From Sandaracinaceae bacterium (lineage in GTDB: Bacteria > Myxococcota_A > Polyangia > Polyangiales > Sandaracinaceae), in assembly GCA_020633195.1 (NCBI GenBank), contig JACKEC010000029.1, forward strand, positions 1-64,000: a stretch of DNA of 64,000 nucleotides, given 5' to 3'. The first letter of the stretch is position 1. Each line of letters opens with the position of its first letter. This document shows positions 32,125 to 41,540 of the stretch, in pieces. The translations under genes were made by a program, and so were the position numbers. The notes beneath the pieces are model-generated. The model saw nothing but the letters and a program-made list of their open reading frames with translations, was not told where the DNA came from and did not search any database.

Positions 32125-34014
32125 GTGCGGTGGTGGTGTCTGTTCGTCCTCCTCGCCGGCTGTGGCTCCGAGACCGCGTCGCTCGTGGTCCAGGTCCGCA
32201 GCGACTACGCCGCGCCCGTCGACTTCGACGTGGTCGAGGTCACCCTCTTCGGGGCCGACTCGAGCGTCGTCGTCGCCCAGACCGAGTACCTCGCCCGCTC
32301 GACGGATGACTTCGTGGCGGGGGTCACGGTGAGCGAGGTGGACGGCCTCGCGCCCGGTCGCTACGAGCTGCGCGTCCGGCTGTTCCGCCCCGACCGCCGG
32401 GTCACCGCGCGGCGCGCCGTGATCCAGGTCGACGCCGCCGCGGTCGTGACGGTCCTCCTCACCCGCAGCTGCGCCGCCGTTCGCTGCCCCGACGCCGACC
32501 CCGCGAGGACCGCCTGCGTGGGCGGGCGGTGCGTCGATCCCGCCTGCGCCGCCGGCGACGAGGCCGCGTGCCCCCCGCCGGACTGCGCGGCGACCGCCGA
32601 CTGCCCCGCGCCTCCCGGTGGCTGCGGCGAGCCGCGGTGCGAGGTCGGGCGGTGCCTCTACGCCGACGACGGAACCTGCGGCGACGGGCTCGTGTGCGAT
32701 CCGTTCCAGGGCTGCGTCGATCAAGAGACCTTGCGCCCCGTGCCCGGCCCCTGCGTCGACGACGCGCAGTGCCCGGCGGGCGCGAACGCCGCCGGCGTCT
32801 GCGCGGACGGCGCCTGCGCGCTCGCCTGCGAGGCGGGCTTCGAGGACTGCGACCGCGACCTCGCGACGGGGTGCGAGGTGGCGCTCGGCTCGCCGGAGCA
32901 CTGCCGGGCCTGCGGCGACCGCTGCGCGTGGGGGAGCTGCGTCGAGGGCGCCTGCGACGATCCGGTCGAGCTCGCCGGCGGCAGCGATCGCATGTGCGCG
33001 CGGACCTCGGTCAGCCGCTCGCTCGCGTGCTGGGGCGCGCGCTTCTCGGGTGGCGGCGTCGGCGACGGCGACCCCGTCGGCAAGAGCGTGCCGCGCTGGG
33101 TCGGGCTGCGCGACGTCACGTCGGTCGCCGTCGGCGCGGACGTCGCCTGCGCGACGACCTCCGACGCGGGGCTCCGGTGCTGGGGATCGCAAGGGTTGTT
33201 GCCCGCCGACGTGCACGTGCCCACGCCGATCGGCTTCGACCTCGCCGCTGGCGAGCGCCTCCACCTCGGGCAGGCCGAGTACATCGTCGGGCTGTTCGCG
33301 CCGCTTCCGTACCGGCTCTCGGGCTCGTCGTCGGCCTGCGTGCTGACGGACCCGCCCGCGCTGGCGCGCTGCTTCGGAGGGGGCTTCGGCGCGGCGCCGC
33401 CGACCGAGCCGGTCGCGCCGCTGGGCGGCCTCGGCCCGGTGCTCGACGTCGCGATGCTGCGCGGGGGTGACGGCTGCGCGGTGACGGCCGACGGGTCGGT
33501 GACCTGCTGGGGCGGCTTCTACGGCGGGGCCACCGTGGCGCTCGACGCGATCGACGAGCCGGTGGTCGACGTCGAGCTCAGCCAGCGCGGCTACCTCGGC
33601 TGCGCGCAGACCGCGACGGGGCGCGTGCACTGCTGGGGCGAGGCGCGCGCGGCGGCGCTGCTCGGGCGCGGTCGCGACCCCGGCGACGCGAGGACCCCTG
33701 CGCCCGTCGACCTCGCCGACGTCGAGCAGATCGCGGTGGGCGGCGAGGCGGTCTGCGCGCGCCGCGTCGACGGCTCCCTCTGGTGCTGGGGGACCGGCCC
33801 GGTGGGAGACGGCACCGCGGACGCGACCTACGTGCCTCAGCCGGTCTTCGACGCGGGCGTCACCGACGTGAGCAGCGCGGGCGCGTTCACGTGCGCCATC
33901 GTCGACGGCGAGGTCGCGTGCTGGGGCCGCCGGCCCGACGGGGAGTCGATCTTCATCGGAGACGGAACGCTCGACGGCTCGGTCCCGCCGCGCGTCGTCC
34001 CGCCCCCCACCTGA
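32125..34014 (+). CDS. RCC1-repeat lipoprotein
   Basis: 629 aa, GTG start, lipobox LLAGC at Cys13. Residues about 20-115 are a beta domain of the kind seen before the Cys-rich region in many myxobacterial lipoproteins. Residues 120-290 are cysteine-rich, EGF/Stigma-like motifs (CPAGANAAGVCADGAC). The rest is a series of RCC1-like beta-propeller blades, each with a CWG signature (LACWGARFSGGG, LRCWGSQGL, VTCWGGFYGG, VHCWGEARA, LWCWGTGPVGDG, VACWGRRPDG). RCC1-like propellers are protein-binding; this one is probably surface-exposed. Partner unknown. Confidence 0.8.
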   Translation: MRWWCLFVLLAGCGSETASLVVQVRSDYAAPVDFDVVEVTLFGADSSVVVAQTEYLARSTDDFVAGVTVSEVDGLAPGRYELRVRLFRPDRRVTARRAVIQVDAAAVVTVLLTRSCAAVRCPDADPARTACVGGRCVDPACAAGDEAACPPPDCAATADCPAPPGGCGEPRCEVGRCLYADDGTCGDGLVCDPFQGCVDQETLRPVPGPCVDDAQCPAGANAAGVCADGACALACEAGFEDCDRDLATGCEVALGSPEHCRACGDRCAWGSCVEGACDDPVELAGGSDRMCARTSVSRSLACWGARFSGGGVGDGDPVGKSVPRWVGLRDVTSVAVGADVACATTSDAGLRCWGSQGLLPADVHVPTPIGFDLAAGERLHLGQAEYIVGLFAPLPYRLSGSSSACVLTDPPALARCFGGGFGAAPPTEPVAPLGGLGPVLDVAMLRGGDGCAVTADGSVTCWGGFYGGATVALDAIDEPVVDVELSQRGYLGCAQTATGRVHCWGEARAAALLGRGRDPGDARTPAPVDLADVEQIAVGGEAVCARRVDGSLWCWGTGPVGDGTADATYVPQPVFDAGVTDVSSAGAFTCAIVDGEVACWGRRPDGESIFIGDGTLDGSVPPRVVPPPT

Positions 34015-34041
34015 GCGGGGCCGGCCTATGCTCGGCGTCGG

Positions 34042-34458
34042 ATGACGACCTGCTTCGACACGCACCGCGCCGTCGTGCACGCCTGGATGTGCGACCACTT
34101 CGGCCACATGAACGTGCGCTTCTACGCGCACCTCTTCGACGACGCGAGCTTCGCCCTCTGGTCGATGGCCGGCGTGACTCGAGACGTCTTCCGCGCCGCG
34201 GGGCTGCACACGGTCGTCGCCCGCACCGAGACCGACTTCCGCGCCGAGCTCCTCGCGGGCACCCAGGTCGTGGTGCGCAGCCGCTTCGAGCGGGTCGGGA
34301 CCAAGAGCGTGACCTACGCCCAGGAGCTGCTCGACGCGGACACCGGCCACCTGCACGCCGCGCAGCGAGCCGTCGAGGTGCTCTTCGACCCCGAGACGCG
34401 CGCCTCGCGCCCGGTCCCCGACGCGATCCGCGCGCTGCTCGCGCCGCACCTCGCGTGA
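34042..34458 (+). CDS. Hotdog-fold acyl-CoA thioesterase (4HBT family)
   Basis: 138 aa, the usual length. The 4HBT signature CDHFGHMNVRFYAHLFDDA carries the catalytic Asp and the GHMN turn. VARTETDFRAELLAGTQVVV, TYAQELLD and AQRAVEVLFD fit the hotdog fold. It hydrolyses an acyl-CoA thioester; the substrate (aromatic, fatty or YbgC-type) cannot be decided. It starts 27 bases after the RCC1 gene. Confidence 0.85.
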   Translation: MTTCFDTHRAVVHAWMCDHFGHMNVRFYAHLFDDASFALWSMAGVTRDVFRAAGLHTVVARTETDFRAELLAGTQVVVRSRFERVGTKSVTYAQELLDADTGHLHAAQRAVEVLFDPETRASRPVPDAIRALLAPHLA

Positions 34459-34576
34459 CGAGCGAGAACGATGATTCGAGCTCGATGACCGGTCGCGGAG
34501 AGAGCGGTCGCGCCGTCCGCTCCGCCGACCGCGTCTTTCCAACGCCCACCGCCCGTCGCACCATCCGACCCTTGGC

Positions 34577-37500
34577 ATGCGAAGCGCGCGCGTACCGATC
34601 CTGACCCTCGTGGTGCTCCCGGTGCTCGTGCTCTCGTGCGAGACGCGCGACGGCTTCGACGCGCCCGGCGCGTGGGTGTGCCCGACCGAGGCGGAGCACT
34701 TCACCGCTCACGGGCAGACGCGGTCCACGATCCCGATGCGCACGACCCCGGACGCCTCGCCGCCCACCGCTGGCCACGAGATGCTCGACGACGAGTACGT
34801 GGAGATCCCGCTGCCCTCCCATCACGGACGGGTGACCGTCGCGGTCGTGGCCAGCTCGACGGACCACTACTCGGTGATGGTCGAGCGGTCGTCGCGGTGG
34901 GAGCCGGTGGGTGAGATCGGTCCGCGCACCGACATGCCGCTCGGTCTCTTCCGCCAGCCCGAGGTCGACGTCTCGGTCGGCGACGCGCGGATCCTCTCGC
35001 TCTACGCGCACGAGCCCGGGCGGCTGGCGCAGATCTGCGTCCGGGCCGAGGAGTCATGGTTCTCACCCTGGCTCTGGCTGATCCTCGGGATCGGGGCGGT
35101 CTACCTCGTGCTGCGGTTCGCCCCCCGACCCGCTGCGCAGCGATGGGCTGCGATGCTCGGGCGCGCCGACCCCCTGATCGCGCTGCTGGTGGGCGCGGCC
35201 GCGCTCGAAGACCCCGTGGTGCTCGGGCTGCTGCTCCCTGCTTGGGTCGCCCTTCGCGCGCGCGACCCGGTCTCACCCTCCGCGCCACCCGAGCCCCGGT
35301 TCGGGATCGTCGAGCGCCTCTCGATCGGCGCGCTGATCGTGGGGGCGTTCGCGGTGTACGCGGCGAGCGGCACCGAGGTCGTCGGGGGCTGCGACTCTTG
35401 GTCCTACCTGTCGCAGGCGCTACGGCTGCGCGGCGCAGCCCTGGACATGAGCCAGCCCGACCCCGGCGCCCATCCCGCGCTCGTGCCGCTGTGCCACGCG
35501 CTGGTCGACGGTGAGGTGCGCTCGATCTTCCCGCCGGGCTTCCCGGTGATGCTCGCGCCGGCGGGTGTCTTCGGCCTGGAGTTTCTCGTCAACCCGTTGC
35601 TCGGCGCGATCGGCGTGGGCCTCGTGTACGCGCTCCTCGCGCGCCGCGCCAGCCACGGGGTCGCGCTCGTCACCGCCGCGCTGTGGGCCAGCGCGCCACT
35701 CGCGATCTGGGGGAGCGTGCGCCTCATGAGCGACCTCCCCGCCACGGTGTTGATGCTCGGGTCGCTCTACGCGTTGATGCGCGGGCGGGGCGCCATCGCG
35801 GGGCTCGTCGCCGGGCTCAGCTGCGGGCTCCGACCGGCGAGCGTCTTCTTCGGGCTCGCGGTCGGGCCGAAGGTCTTCGAGAGACGAGCGGGGGGTTCGT
35901 TCTACGCGGGGATGACGGTCGGCGGCGCGCTGTGGATCGTGTTCCTCCTCGCGACGCTGGGCGCCCCGTGGGACTCGCCGTACACCGGCTACAGCGGGAA
36001 CATGATCGCCCCCCACGCGGGCTACTTCGCGCAGGTCGGCTTCTACCTCCACACGATCGCGCGGCTCCACCCGCTGATGCTCTGCCTCGCGGCGCTCGCG
36101 CTCTACCACCGCTCCGAGGGCAGCCGGACGTACCTGCTCTGGTTCCTCGTCTACGTCCTGTTCTACGGCTTCTGGACGCGACTGCTCCACGCCTGGTGGG
36201 AGACACGGTTCGTGCTCCCGTCGTACGCCGCGCTCCACCTGCTCGGGGGCCTCGGGCTCGCCGAGCTCATCCATCATCCGCGATGGGAGCGGGTTCGTCG
36301 GGGCCTCCCCTTCAAGGTCGCAGCCGCGCTCGCGATCGCCGGATCGCTCGTCTTCCAGGTGCTCTACGCGCGGGCGGCCGGCTTGCTCGACTCGAGCTTC
36401 GAGCGCGGCTACCGGACCGACAGCGAGCGCGTCGCCGAGCTCACGGACCCGCGGAGCGTCGTGGCCGGCGTCAATTTCACCGGCCCGCTGCGGATCTATG
36501 GCCACCGCGCCTCCTTCCTCGCGTCGCACGCCGACGCGCCGCGGCTGATCGACGCGGCGCTCGACGAGCCGCGCCCGGTCTACGCCGTCCTCGAAGCGCT
36601 CGAGCGCCCCGCGATCGAGGCCAGCCCGGGGTGGCGCGACCGCTACGAGCTCGTCGAGGTGGAGCCGCTCACGATGTGGGCGGCGCTCGAGCTGCGACGC
36701 GTGCTGCCGATCGTCGAGGCCCAGGGCGAGCCCGGCGACACGGTCCGGGTGGCGGAGCTGACCGTCGCGTCGTCGGACCGCGTGAGCGCGGATCCGAGGC
36801 GCGCAGTGGATGGCGCGCGACCACCGGACGGATCGGATTGGGACGGCGAGGGCACGGTGGTGCTCGACGACGTCGAGGCCACGATCGTGTTCCAGATGCC
36901 CGAAGACTTCTGGGCCGAGGCGGTCGAGCTGACGGCCGACGGCAACGACGCCTACGCGATCGAGACGTCCGTGGACGGCGCCGCGTTCGTCCCCCTCGCG
37001 GTGCTCCCGGCGGTGCCCGAGTACGGGCTGCGCACGCGCCGCGCCTCGCTCGATGGGGCTTCGGTCGGCCGCTTCGTCCGGGTCCGCGCGATCGAGGGAG
37101 ACGACCACTACTCCGTCGCGGAGCTCCGGCTGCTCGGGCCCACTCCGCGCTTGCGCGTCCGGGACGCACGAGGCGAGACGGTCGGCGAGCTCGCGCGCTT
37201 GGTGGACGGGGTGGCGCCGGCCGACGGCGCAGCGTGGGACGGTCCCGACAGCGTCCGCATCGCGTCGGACGCGTCGGTGACGTTCGGGCTGCCACCGGGG
37301 AACGTGACCGGGCTGCGGGTGACCGCGGACGGCAACGACACGTACCTCGTCGAGGGCTCGACCGACGGGGAGCGGTTCGTCCCGACCGGCGAGGTGCCGC
37401 CCACCGGCGCGGGCATGCGCACGCGCGCCGTGCGGCTCGACCGCGCGTTCCGGTGGGTGCGCCTCACGCCCGGCGAGGGCGACGGGCTGTGCTCGATCGG

Positions 37501-37918
37501 CGAGGTCGCGCCGATCGTGTCGACGGGCACGGTCCTCGACCTCGCGTCGGCGCCGCCGGAAGACGGCTGGGCCGTGGACGACGCGGCGGCTCGGTTCGCC
37601 GCTCGACGCGCGTCGCTTCGCGCGACCGGGCTGGCCCGCGACACCATGTATCGCGTGACGCTGACCATCCGCGCCGACGCCACCGTGCCCGAGAGCGCGT
37701 CGATCGCGTTCACGTTCGACGGCACGCGCCTCGAGCGCCATCGGCTCGCGCGCGCGGACGGCGTCTACCACCTCGTCGTCCCCGGGCGGCTGGTCCGGGG
37801 CGATGGCGAGGACGTGCTCGGCTTCGAGCTCGACGACACCGCGGCCGAGCACCGAAGCGCGATCGCGCTGCGTCGCGTGCTCTTTCAGGCGTCGCGCGTC
37901 ACGCCGCTCCCCGACTGA
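34577..37918 (+). CDS. Large glycosyltransferase-like membrane protein with duplicated discoidin-like tail
   Basis: 1113 aa. An N-terminal signal (lipobox-like VLVLSC) precedes a short beta domain to about 155, then a TM and a multi-pass region (about 160-600, roughly ten hydrophobic segments). That region resembles GT-C mannosyltransferases: GCDSWSYLSQALRL after the first loop, with Asp, and IFPPGFPVML. The C-terminal part carries two related beta domains (about 735-860 and 865-980) sharing 'TADGND-Y-(I/V)E-S-DG--FVP' and 'YSVAEL/CSIGEV' motifs, an internal duplication, plus a third beta domain. It probably transfers a sugar from a lipid carrier at the outer face. The stop TGA is the first part of structured-repeat copy B. 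Confidence 0.65.
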   Translation: MRSARVPILTLVVLPVLVLSCETRDGFDAPGAWVCPTEAEHFTAHGQTRSTIPMRTTPDASPPTAGHEMLDDEYVEIPLPSHHGRVTVAVVASSTDHYSVMVERSSRWEPVGEIGPRTDMPLGLFRQPEVDVSVGDARILSLYAHEPGRLAQICVRAEESWFSPWLWLILGIGAVYLVLRFAPRPAAQRWAAMLGRADPLIALLVGAAALEDPVVLGLLLPAWVALRARDPVSPSAPPEPRFGIVERLSIGALIVGAFAVYAASGTEVVGGCDSWSYLSQALRLRGAALDMSQPDPGAHPALVPLCHALVDGEVRSIFPPGFPVMLAPAGVFGLEFLVNPLLGAIGVGLVYALLARRASHGVALVTAALWASAPLAIWGSVRLMSDLPATVLMLGSLYALMRGRGAIAGLVAGLSCGLRPASVFFGLAVGPKVFERRAGGSFYAGMTVGGALWIVFLLATLGAPWDSPYTGYSGNMIAPHAGYFAQVGFYLHTIARLHPLMLCLAALALYHRSEGSRTYLLWFLVYVLFYGFWTRLLHAWWETRFVLPSYAALHLLGGLGLAELIHHPRWERVRRGLPFKVAAALAIAGSLVFQVLYARAAGLLDSSFERGYRTDSERVAELTDPRSVVAGVNFTGPLRIYGHRASFLASHADAPRLIDAALDEPRPVYAVLEALERPAIEASPGWRDRYELVEVEPLTMWAALELRRVLPIVEAQGEPGDTVRVAELTVASSDRVSADPRRAVDGARPPDGSDWDGEGTVVLDDVEATIVFQMPEDFWAEAVELTADGNDAYAIETSVDGAAFVPLAVLPAVPEYGLRTRRASLDGASVGRFVRVRAIEGDDHYSVAELRLLGPTPRLRVRDARGETVGELARLVDGVAPADGAAWDGPDSVRIASDASVTFGLPPGNVTGLRVTADGNDTYLVEGSTDGERFVPTGEVPPTGAGMRTRAVRLDRAFRWVRLTPGEGDGLCSIGEVAPIVSTGTVLDLASAPPEDGWAVDDAAARFAARRASLRATGLARDTMYRVTLTIRADATVPESASIAFTFDGTRLERHRLARADGVYHLVVPGRLVRGDGEDVLGFELDDTAAEHRSAIALRRVLFQASRVTPLPD

Positions 37919-38122
37919 GTCCGACGACGCGAAGCGTCGGAGGATCTCAGTGGGGAGCGCGAGGGGCTTGCCCCTCGCCGGAGAGAAATCGCCGGAGGCG
38001 ATTTATCGACAGGCTTTGAGTCCCGAGGGCGCGAAGCGACCGAGGGATCTCAGTGGGGAGCGCGAGGGGCTTGCCCCTCGCCGGAGAGAAATCGCCGGAG
38101 GCGATTTATCGACAGGCTTTGA
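37914..38122 (+). repeat. Structured intergenic repeat, copy B (two tandem ~103-bp units)
   Basis: Bases 37914-37960 equal copy A. The element continues with hairpin GAGGGGC-TT-GCCCCTC and hairpin AAATCGCC-GGA-GGCGATTT, then ATCGACAGGCTTTGA. The 78 bases 37942-38019 recur exactly at 38045-38122, a 103-base period. The variable part of the second unit (TGAGTCCCGAGGGCGCGAAGCGAC and onward) is a diverged version of the first hairpin. It occupies most of the 328-base gap after the membrane-protein gene. The rest of that gap (38123-38246) holds nothing I could assign. Confidence 0.85.
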
Positions 38123-38246
38123 CCGGAGCCGCTCTGCCGCGCATCACCTCGAGCGCGAGCCACGCGTGGCAGCGCCGGACGTCGGGGGGTGACCACGCCG
38201 CGATGATGCGCGTCGGGGCCTCCACCGCGAGAGCGAGAAGCGCGCG

Positions 38247-39212
38247 TCAGGCGAAGAACATGAGCTCGGACGCGGCGTGGACGCCGGGCTCGAGCTCGAC
38301 GTCCGGCTCGCGTACGTCTGCGCGCTCGATCTGTACGGTCGCGCGCGCGTGCGAAGGCAGGTAGCGCCGCGCCAGCTCGAGCGCGCGCTCGGGATCGACC
38401 GCGACGACGTCGAAGACGCGCAGGAAGCCCGCCGCGCCGGAGCCCGCCGGCGCTTCCCCTTGCACGACGAGCTGGAGCCGATGCTGGGCGCCCTCGGCGC
38501 TCGCGGGGAAGAGCCTCCGGCCCAGGGCGATCAGCGCCGGGCTCGCGACCCCGGCGTCCACCGCGCCGGCGAACGCCGCCTCGATCTTCGCGCGGTCGGC
38601 GCGCGCTCGGTCGAGCGCGAGCGCGTGCTCGGCGTCGAGGACGGGGCGGCGCGGGTCGTCGGCCGCGCAGCGCTCGAGCGCCGCCTCGATCATGTCCACC
38701 GCGTCCTCGGCGCGGCCGATCCCCGCGAGGCACTCGAGCGTCAGCGCGAGCGCCGACTCGGCGATCTCGAGCGGCGGCTTGGGCAACGCCAGGATCGGAT
38801 CGAGGTCGGCGAGCGCCTCGCCGAAGCGGCCGGCGCGGCGGTACGCGATGGCGCGGTTGAAGTGGATGGCGATGCGGGAGGCGCCCTCGCAGGCGAGCGC
38901 CCGCTCGAAGGCCTCGAGCGCGGCGTCGACGTCGTCGCGATCCGAGCGGAGGTTCCCGAGCAGGTGCCAGAGCTCCCACGCGGCCGGGACGCGCTCGACG
39001 GCGACCTCGAGGCGCTCGACGGCGACGTCGAGCCGACCCGCCGACCGGTGCGCGAGCGCCTCCACCACGAACCCGCCCGACCAGCCCATCGCGATGAGGC
39101 GGTCCGCCGTCTTCAGCGCGGCCGCGCCGTCGCCGGCCTCGAGCTGCTCGTGCCCCAGGGTCTCGAGGCGGCCCGCCTCGGCTTCGTCACCGAACCACAC
39201 GCACGGGAGCAT
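38247..39212 (-). CDS. TPR-repeat protein
   Basis: 321 aa. Residues about 15-245 are helical pairs with TPR spacing (WELWHLLGNLRSDRDDVDAA, HFNRAIAYRRAGRFGEALAD). The last 75 residues form a separate small domain (QLVVQGEAPAGSGAAGFLRV ... HARATVQIERADV). No signal peptide. TPR domains hold protein complexes together; the partner is unknown. It is divergent from the peroxiredoxin gene, whose promoter must lie in the 134 bases between them. Confidence 0.75.
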   Translation of the reverse strand: MLPCVWFGDEAEAGRLETLGHEQLEAGDGAAALKTADRLIAMGWSGGFVVEALAHRSAGRLDVAVERLEVAVERVPAAWELWHLLGNLRSDRDDVDAALEAFERALACEGASRIAIHFNRAIAYRRAGRFGEALADLDPILALPKPPLEIAESALALTLECLAGIGRAEDAVDMIEAALERCAADDPRRPVLDAEHALALDRARADRAKIEAAFAGAVDAGVASPALIALGRRLFPASAEGAQHRLQLVVQGEAPAGSGAAGFLRVFDVVAVDPERALELARRYLPSHARATVQIERADVREPDVELEPGVHAASELMFFA

Positions 39213-39336
39213 GGAGGCGGCGCCGCACTTTGGCTATCGTCCGCCCGCGCACCTTCGCCGACAGGACAAGAGAAACGTCACAGACGCGGCAGGGCGAAGG
39301 CCTCAGATCTGCGCGTCGATACCCGAAAGCACCCTC

Positions 39337-39342
39337 AGGAGG
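39337..39342 (+). promoter_or_regulatory. Strong ribosome binding site of the peroxiredoxin gene
   Basis: AGGAGG four bases before ATG 39347. It rules out the longer upstream reading of this frame and implies high translation. Confidence 0.8.
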
Positions 39343-39346
39343 ACTC

Positions 39347-39985
39347 ATGAGTCTCAAGCTCGGAACGGTCGCGCCCGACTTCTCGGCGGAAACCACGGAA
39401 GGCCCCATCCAGTTTCACGACTGGGCGGGCAGCAGCTGGGTCGTCTTCTTCTCCCACCCGGCCGACTACACGCCGGTCTGCACGACCGAGCTCGGCATGG
39501 CGGCGCGCCTCAAGCCCGACTTCGAGAAGCGCAACTGCAAGATCCTCGCGGTCAGCGTCGACCCGCTCGACAGCCACATGGGCTGGCTGGGGGACATCGA
39601 GGAGACGCAGAGCGTCAAGATGAATTACCCCATCGTGGCGGACCCCGACCAGAAGGTCGCGCGGCTCTACAACATGATCCACGAGGACGCGAACGCGAAG
39701 CTCACCGTCCGCAGCGTGTTCTTCATCGACCCGTCGAAGAAGGTCCGCGCGACGATCACCTACCCGCCCGCCACGGGCCGCAACTTCGACGAGATCCTGC
39801 GCGTCATCGACGGCCTGCAGCTCACCGACTCGCACCAGGTCGCGACCCCGGTGAACTGGAAGGACGGCGACGACGTCGTGATCGTCCCCTCGATCACCGA
39901 CGCCAAGGAGATCGCCGAGAAGTTCCCGAAGGGCCACAAGGAGCTCAAGCCCTACCTGCGCATGACCCCGCAGCCGAACCGCTGA
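39347..39985 (+). CDS. 1-Cys peroxiredoxin (Prx6 type)
   Basis: 212 aa, set by the AGGAGG before ATG 39347. Peroxidatic Cys45 lies in the motif HPADYTPVCTTELG. The Prx6-type features VSVDPLDSHMGWLGDIEE, FIDPSKKVRATITYP and the long C-terminal VNWKDGDDVVIVPSI segment are present. No C-terminal resolving cysteine is seen. It reduces hydrogen and organic peroxides in the cytoplasm, resolved by an external thiol. Single gene with a hairpin terminator. Confidence 0.95.
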   Translation: MSLKLGTVAPDFSAETTEGPIQFHDWAGSSWVVFFSHPADYTPVCTTELGMAARLKPDFEKRNCKILAVSVDPLDSHMGWLGDIEETQSVKMNYPIVADPDQKVARLYNMIHEDANAKLTVRSVFFIDPSKKVRATITYPPATGRNFDEILRVIDGLQLTDSHQVATPVNWKDGDDVVIVPSITDAKEIAEKFPKGHKELKPYLRMTPQPNR

Positions 39986-39992
39986 AGGCCCC

Positions 39993-40019
39993 GCCCTCTC
40001 CCGCGCGGCGGGGGAGGGC
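39993..40019 (+). terminator. Strong GC hairpin after the peroxiredoxin gene
   Basis: GCCCTCTCCCGC-GCG-GCGGGGGAGGGC, a 12-base stem with one T-G pair, 7 bases after the stop. It has no T run after it, as often in very GC-rich genomes, so its terminator role is likely but not certain. Confidence 0.45.
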
Positions 40020-40094
40020 GCCTCGCGGCTCCCGGCGTCACGCGCGAACGATCCCGCTTGATTCGGCGCCCGGCCGGTCCATCGTTCGCGCCCC

Positions 40095-41540
40095 GTGACC
40101 CGCGAGACCGTCGATCCCCGCTCCGAGCGCCCCCGCGCCGTCCTCGTCGGCGTGCAGCTCCCCGGCGTCACCGACGCCGAGCACGCGTCGTCGCTCGACG
40201 AGCTCGGCCGCCTCGCCAAGACGCTCGGGCTCGACCCGGTCGCGCGGGTGACCCAGAAGCGTACGCGGCTGGCGCGCGCGGCGGTGCTCGGCGAGGGGAA
40301 GCTCCGGGAGCTCGCGAAGCACACCGACGGCCCTGGCTTCGTCCCGAAGTTCTCCAAGAAGAAGGGCGCGACGGACGACGACGAGGACGATGAGGAAGAC
40401 CTCGACGACGGCGACGCCGTCGAAGACGACGCCGACGTCGCGGTCGAGCGCGCGAGCGTCGTGGTGGTCGACCACGAGCTGACGCCGTCGCAGGCCCGGA
40501 ACCTCGAGAAGGCCGCGGGGGTCGAGGTCGCCGACCGCACGTCGGTGATCCTGTCGATCTTCCAGCGGCACGCGCACACCCGCGAGGCGCGGCTGCAGGT
40601 CGAGATCGCCCGGCTCGCCTACGACGCGCCCCGGCTGCGCGAGTCCGGCGGCGGCGAGGATCGGCAGCGCGGCGGGATCGGCGGAAAGGGCGCCGGCGAG
40701 TCGTCGCTCGAGCTCGACCGACGCCGCATTCGGGATCGCATCGCGGAGCTCCGGCGCGAGCTCGCGAGCATCTCGAAGGAGGACGCCGTCCGGCGCGCGC
40801 GGCGGGTCGAGCGCGGCGACACGGTGGCGCTCGTCGGCTACACGAACGCGGGCAAGTCGTCGTGGTTCCGCCGGCTCACGCAGGGCGACGTCTACGTGGC
40901 CGACGAGCTGTTCGCGACCCTCGACACGACCGTGCGGCGCCTGCAGCCGGAGACGCGGCCGCCCATCCTCGTGTCCGACACGGTCGGCTTCATCAAGAAG
41001 CTGCCGCACGATCTCGTGGCGTCGTTCCGGAGCACGCTCGACGAGGCGCGCGAGGCGAGCCTCCTCGTCCACGTGGTCGACGTGTCGGACGCGGCCTGGC
41101 GCGAGCAGCTCCGGGTGACGCGCGAGGTGCTCGCCGAGCTCGGCGTCCACGTGGCGGTCTGGAGCGATCCGGACGACGTGGCGGCCACCGAGGCGGCGCG
41201 CCTCGCGACGGGGCAGCGCCCCTGCCTCGTGCTCCTCAACAAGCTCGACCGCCTCGACGAGGAGGCCCGCGCGCAGGTGCTCGAGGAGCTCCCCGAGGGG
41301 ATGCTCGTCAGCGCGCGCGACGACGACAGCCTCGAGGCCGTGCGCGGCCGCGTCGTCGCGTTCTTCGAAGCGTCGATGGAGGAGGCGGAGCTCTTCGTGC
41401 CGTGGACCCAGCACGCGGTCGTCAGCGCGACCCACCAGAGCGCTCACGTGCTGAGCGAGGAGCACGGCGAGGACGGCACGCAGCTCCGCGTCCGGGCCCC
41501 CGCGGCGGTGCTCGCCCGCCTGCGCGCTCAGCTGGGCTGA
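40095..41540 (+). CDS. hflX: GTPase HflX
   Basis: 481 aa, GTG start. The N-terminal HflX domain has the expected ASVVVVDHELTPSQARNLE and ILSIFQRHAHTREARLQVE segments, with an acidic insertion of about 30 residues before it (DDDEDDEEDLDDGD). The G domain starts near 240: GYTNAGKSS (G1), LDTTVRR, DTVGFIKKLP (G3) and NKLD (G4). HflX binds ribosomes and splits stalled 70S ribosomes under stress. It converges with the CDF transporter gene and overlaps it by 13 bases. Confidence 0.95.
   Translation: MTRETVDPRSERPRAVLVGVQLPGVTDAEHASSLDELGRLAKTLGLDPVARVTQKRTRLARAAVLGEGKLRELAKHTDGPGFVPKFSKKKGATDDDEDDEEDLDDGDAVEDDADVAVERASVVVVDHELTPSQARNLEKAAGVEVADRTSVILSIFQRHAHTREARLQVEIARLAYDAPRLRESGGGEDRQRGGIGGKGAGESSLELDRRRIRDRIAELRRELASISKEDAVRRARRVERGDTVALVGYTNAGKSSWFRRLTQGDVYVADELFATLDTTVRRLQPETRPPILVSDTVGFIKKLPHDLVASFRSTLDEAREASLLVHVVDVSDAAWREQLRVTREVLAELGVHVAVWSDPDDVAATEAARLATGQRPCLVLLNKLDRLDEEARAQVLEELPEGMLVSARDDDSLEAVRGRVVAFFEASMEEAELFVPWTQHAVVSATHQSAHVLSEEHGEDGTQLRVRAPAAVLARLRAQLG

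Noticed and set aside
38123..38246. Short frame on the minus strand (EAPTRIIAAWSPPDVRR and onward)
   Set aside because: No start codon signal or homology; may be a gene remnant but unsupported.
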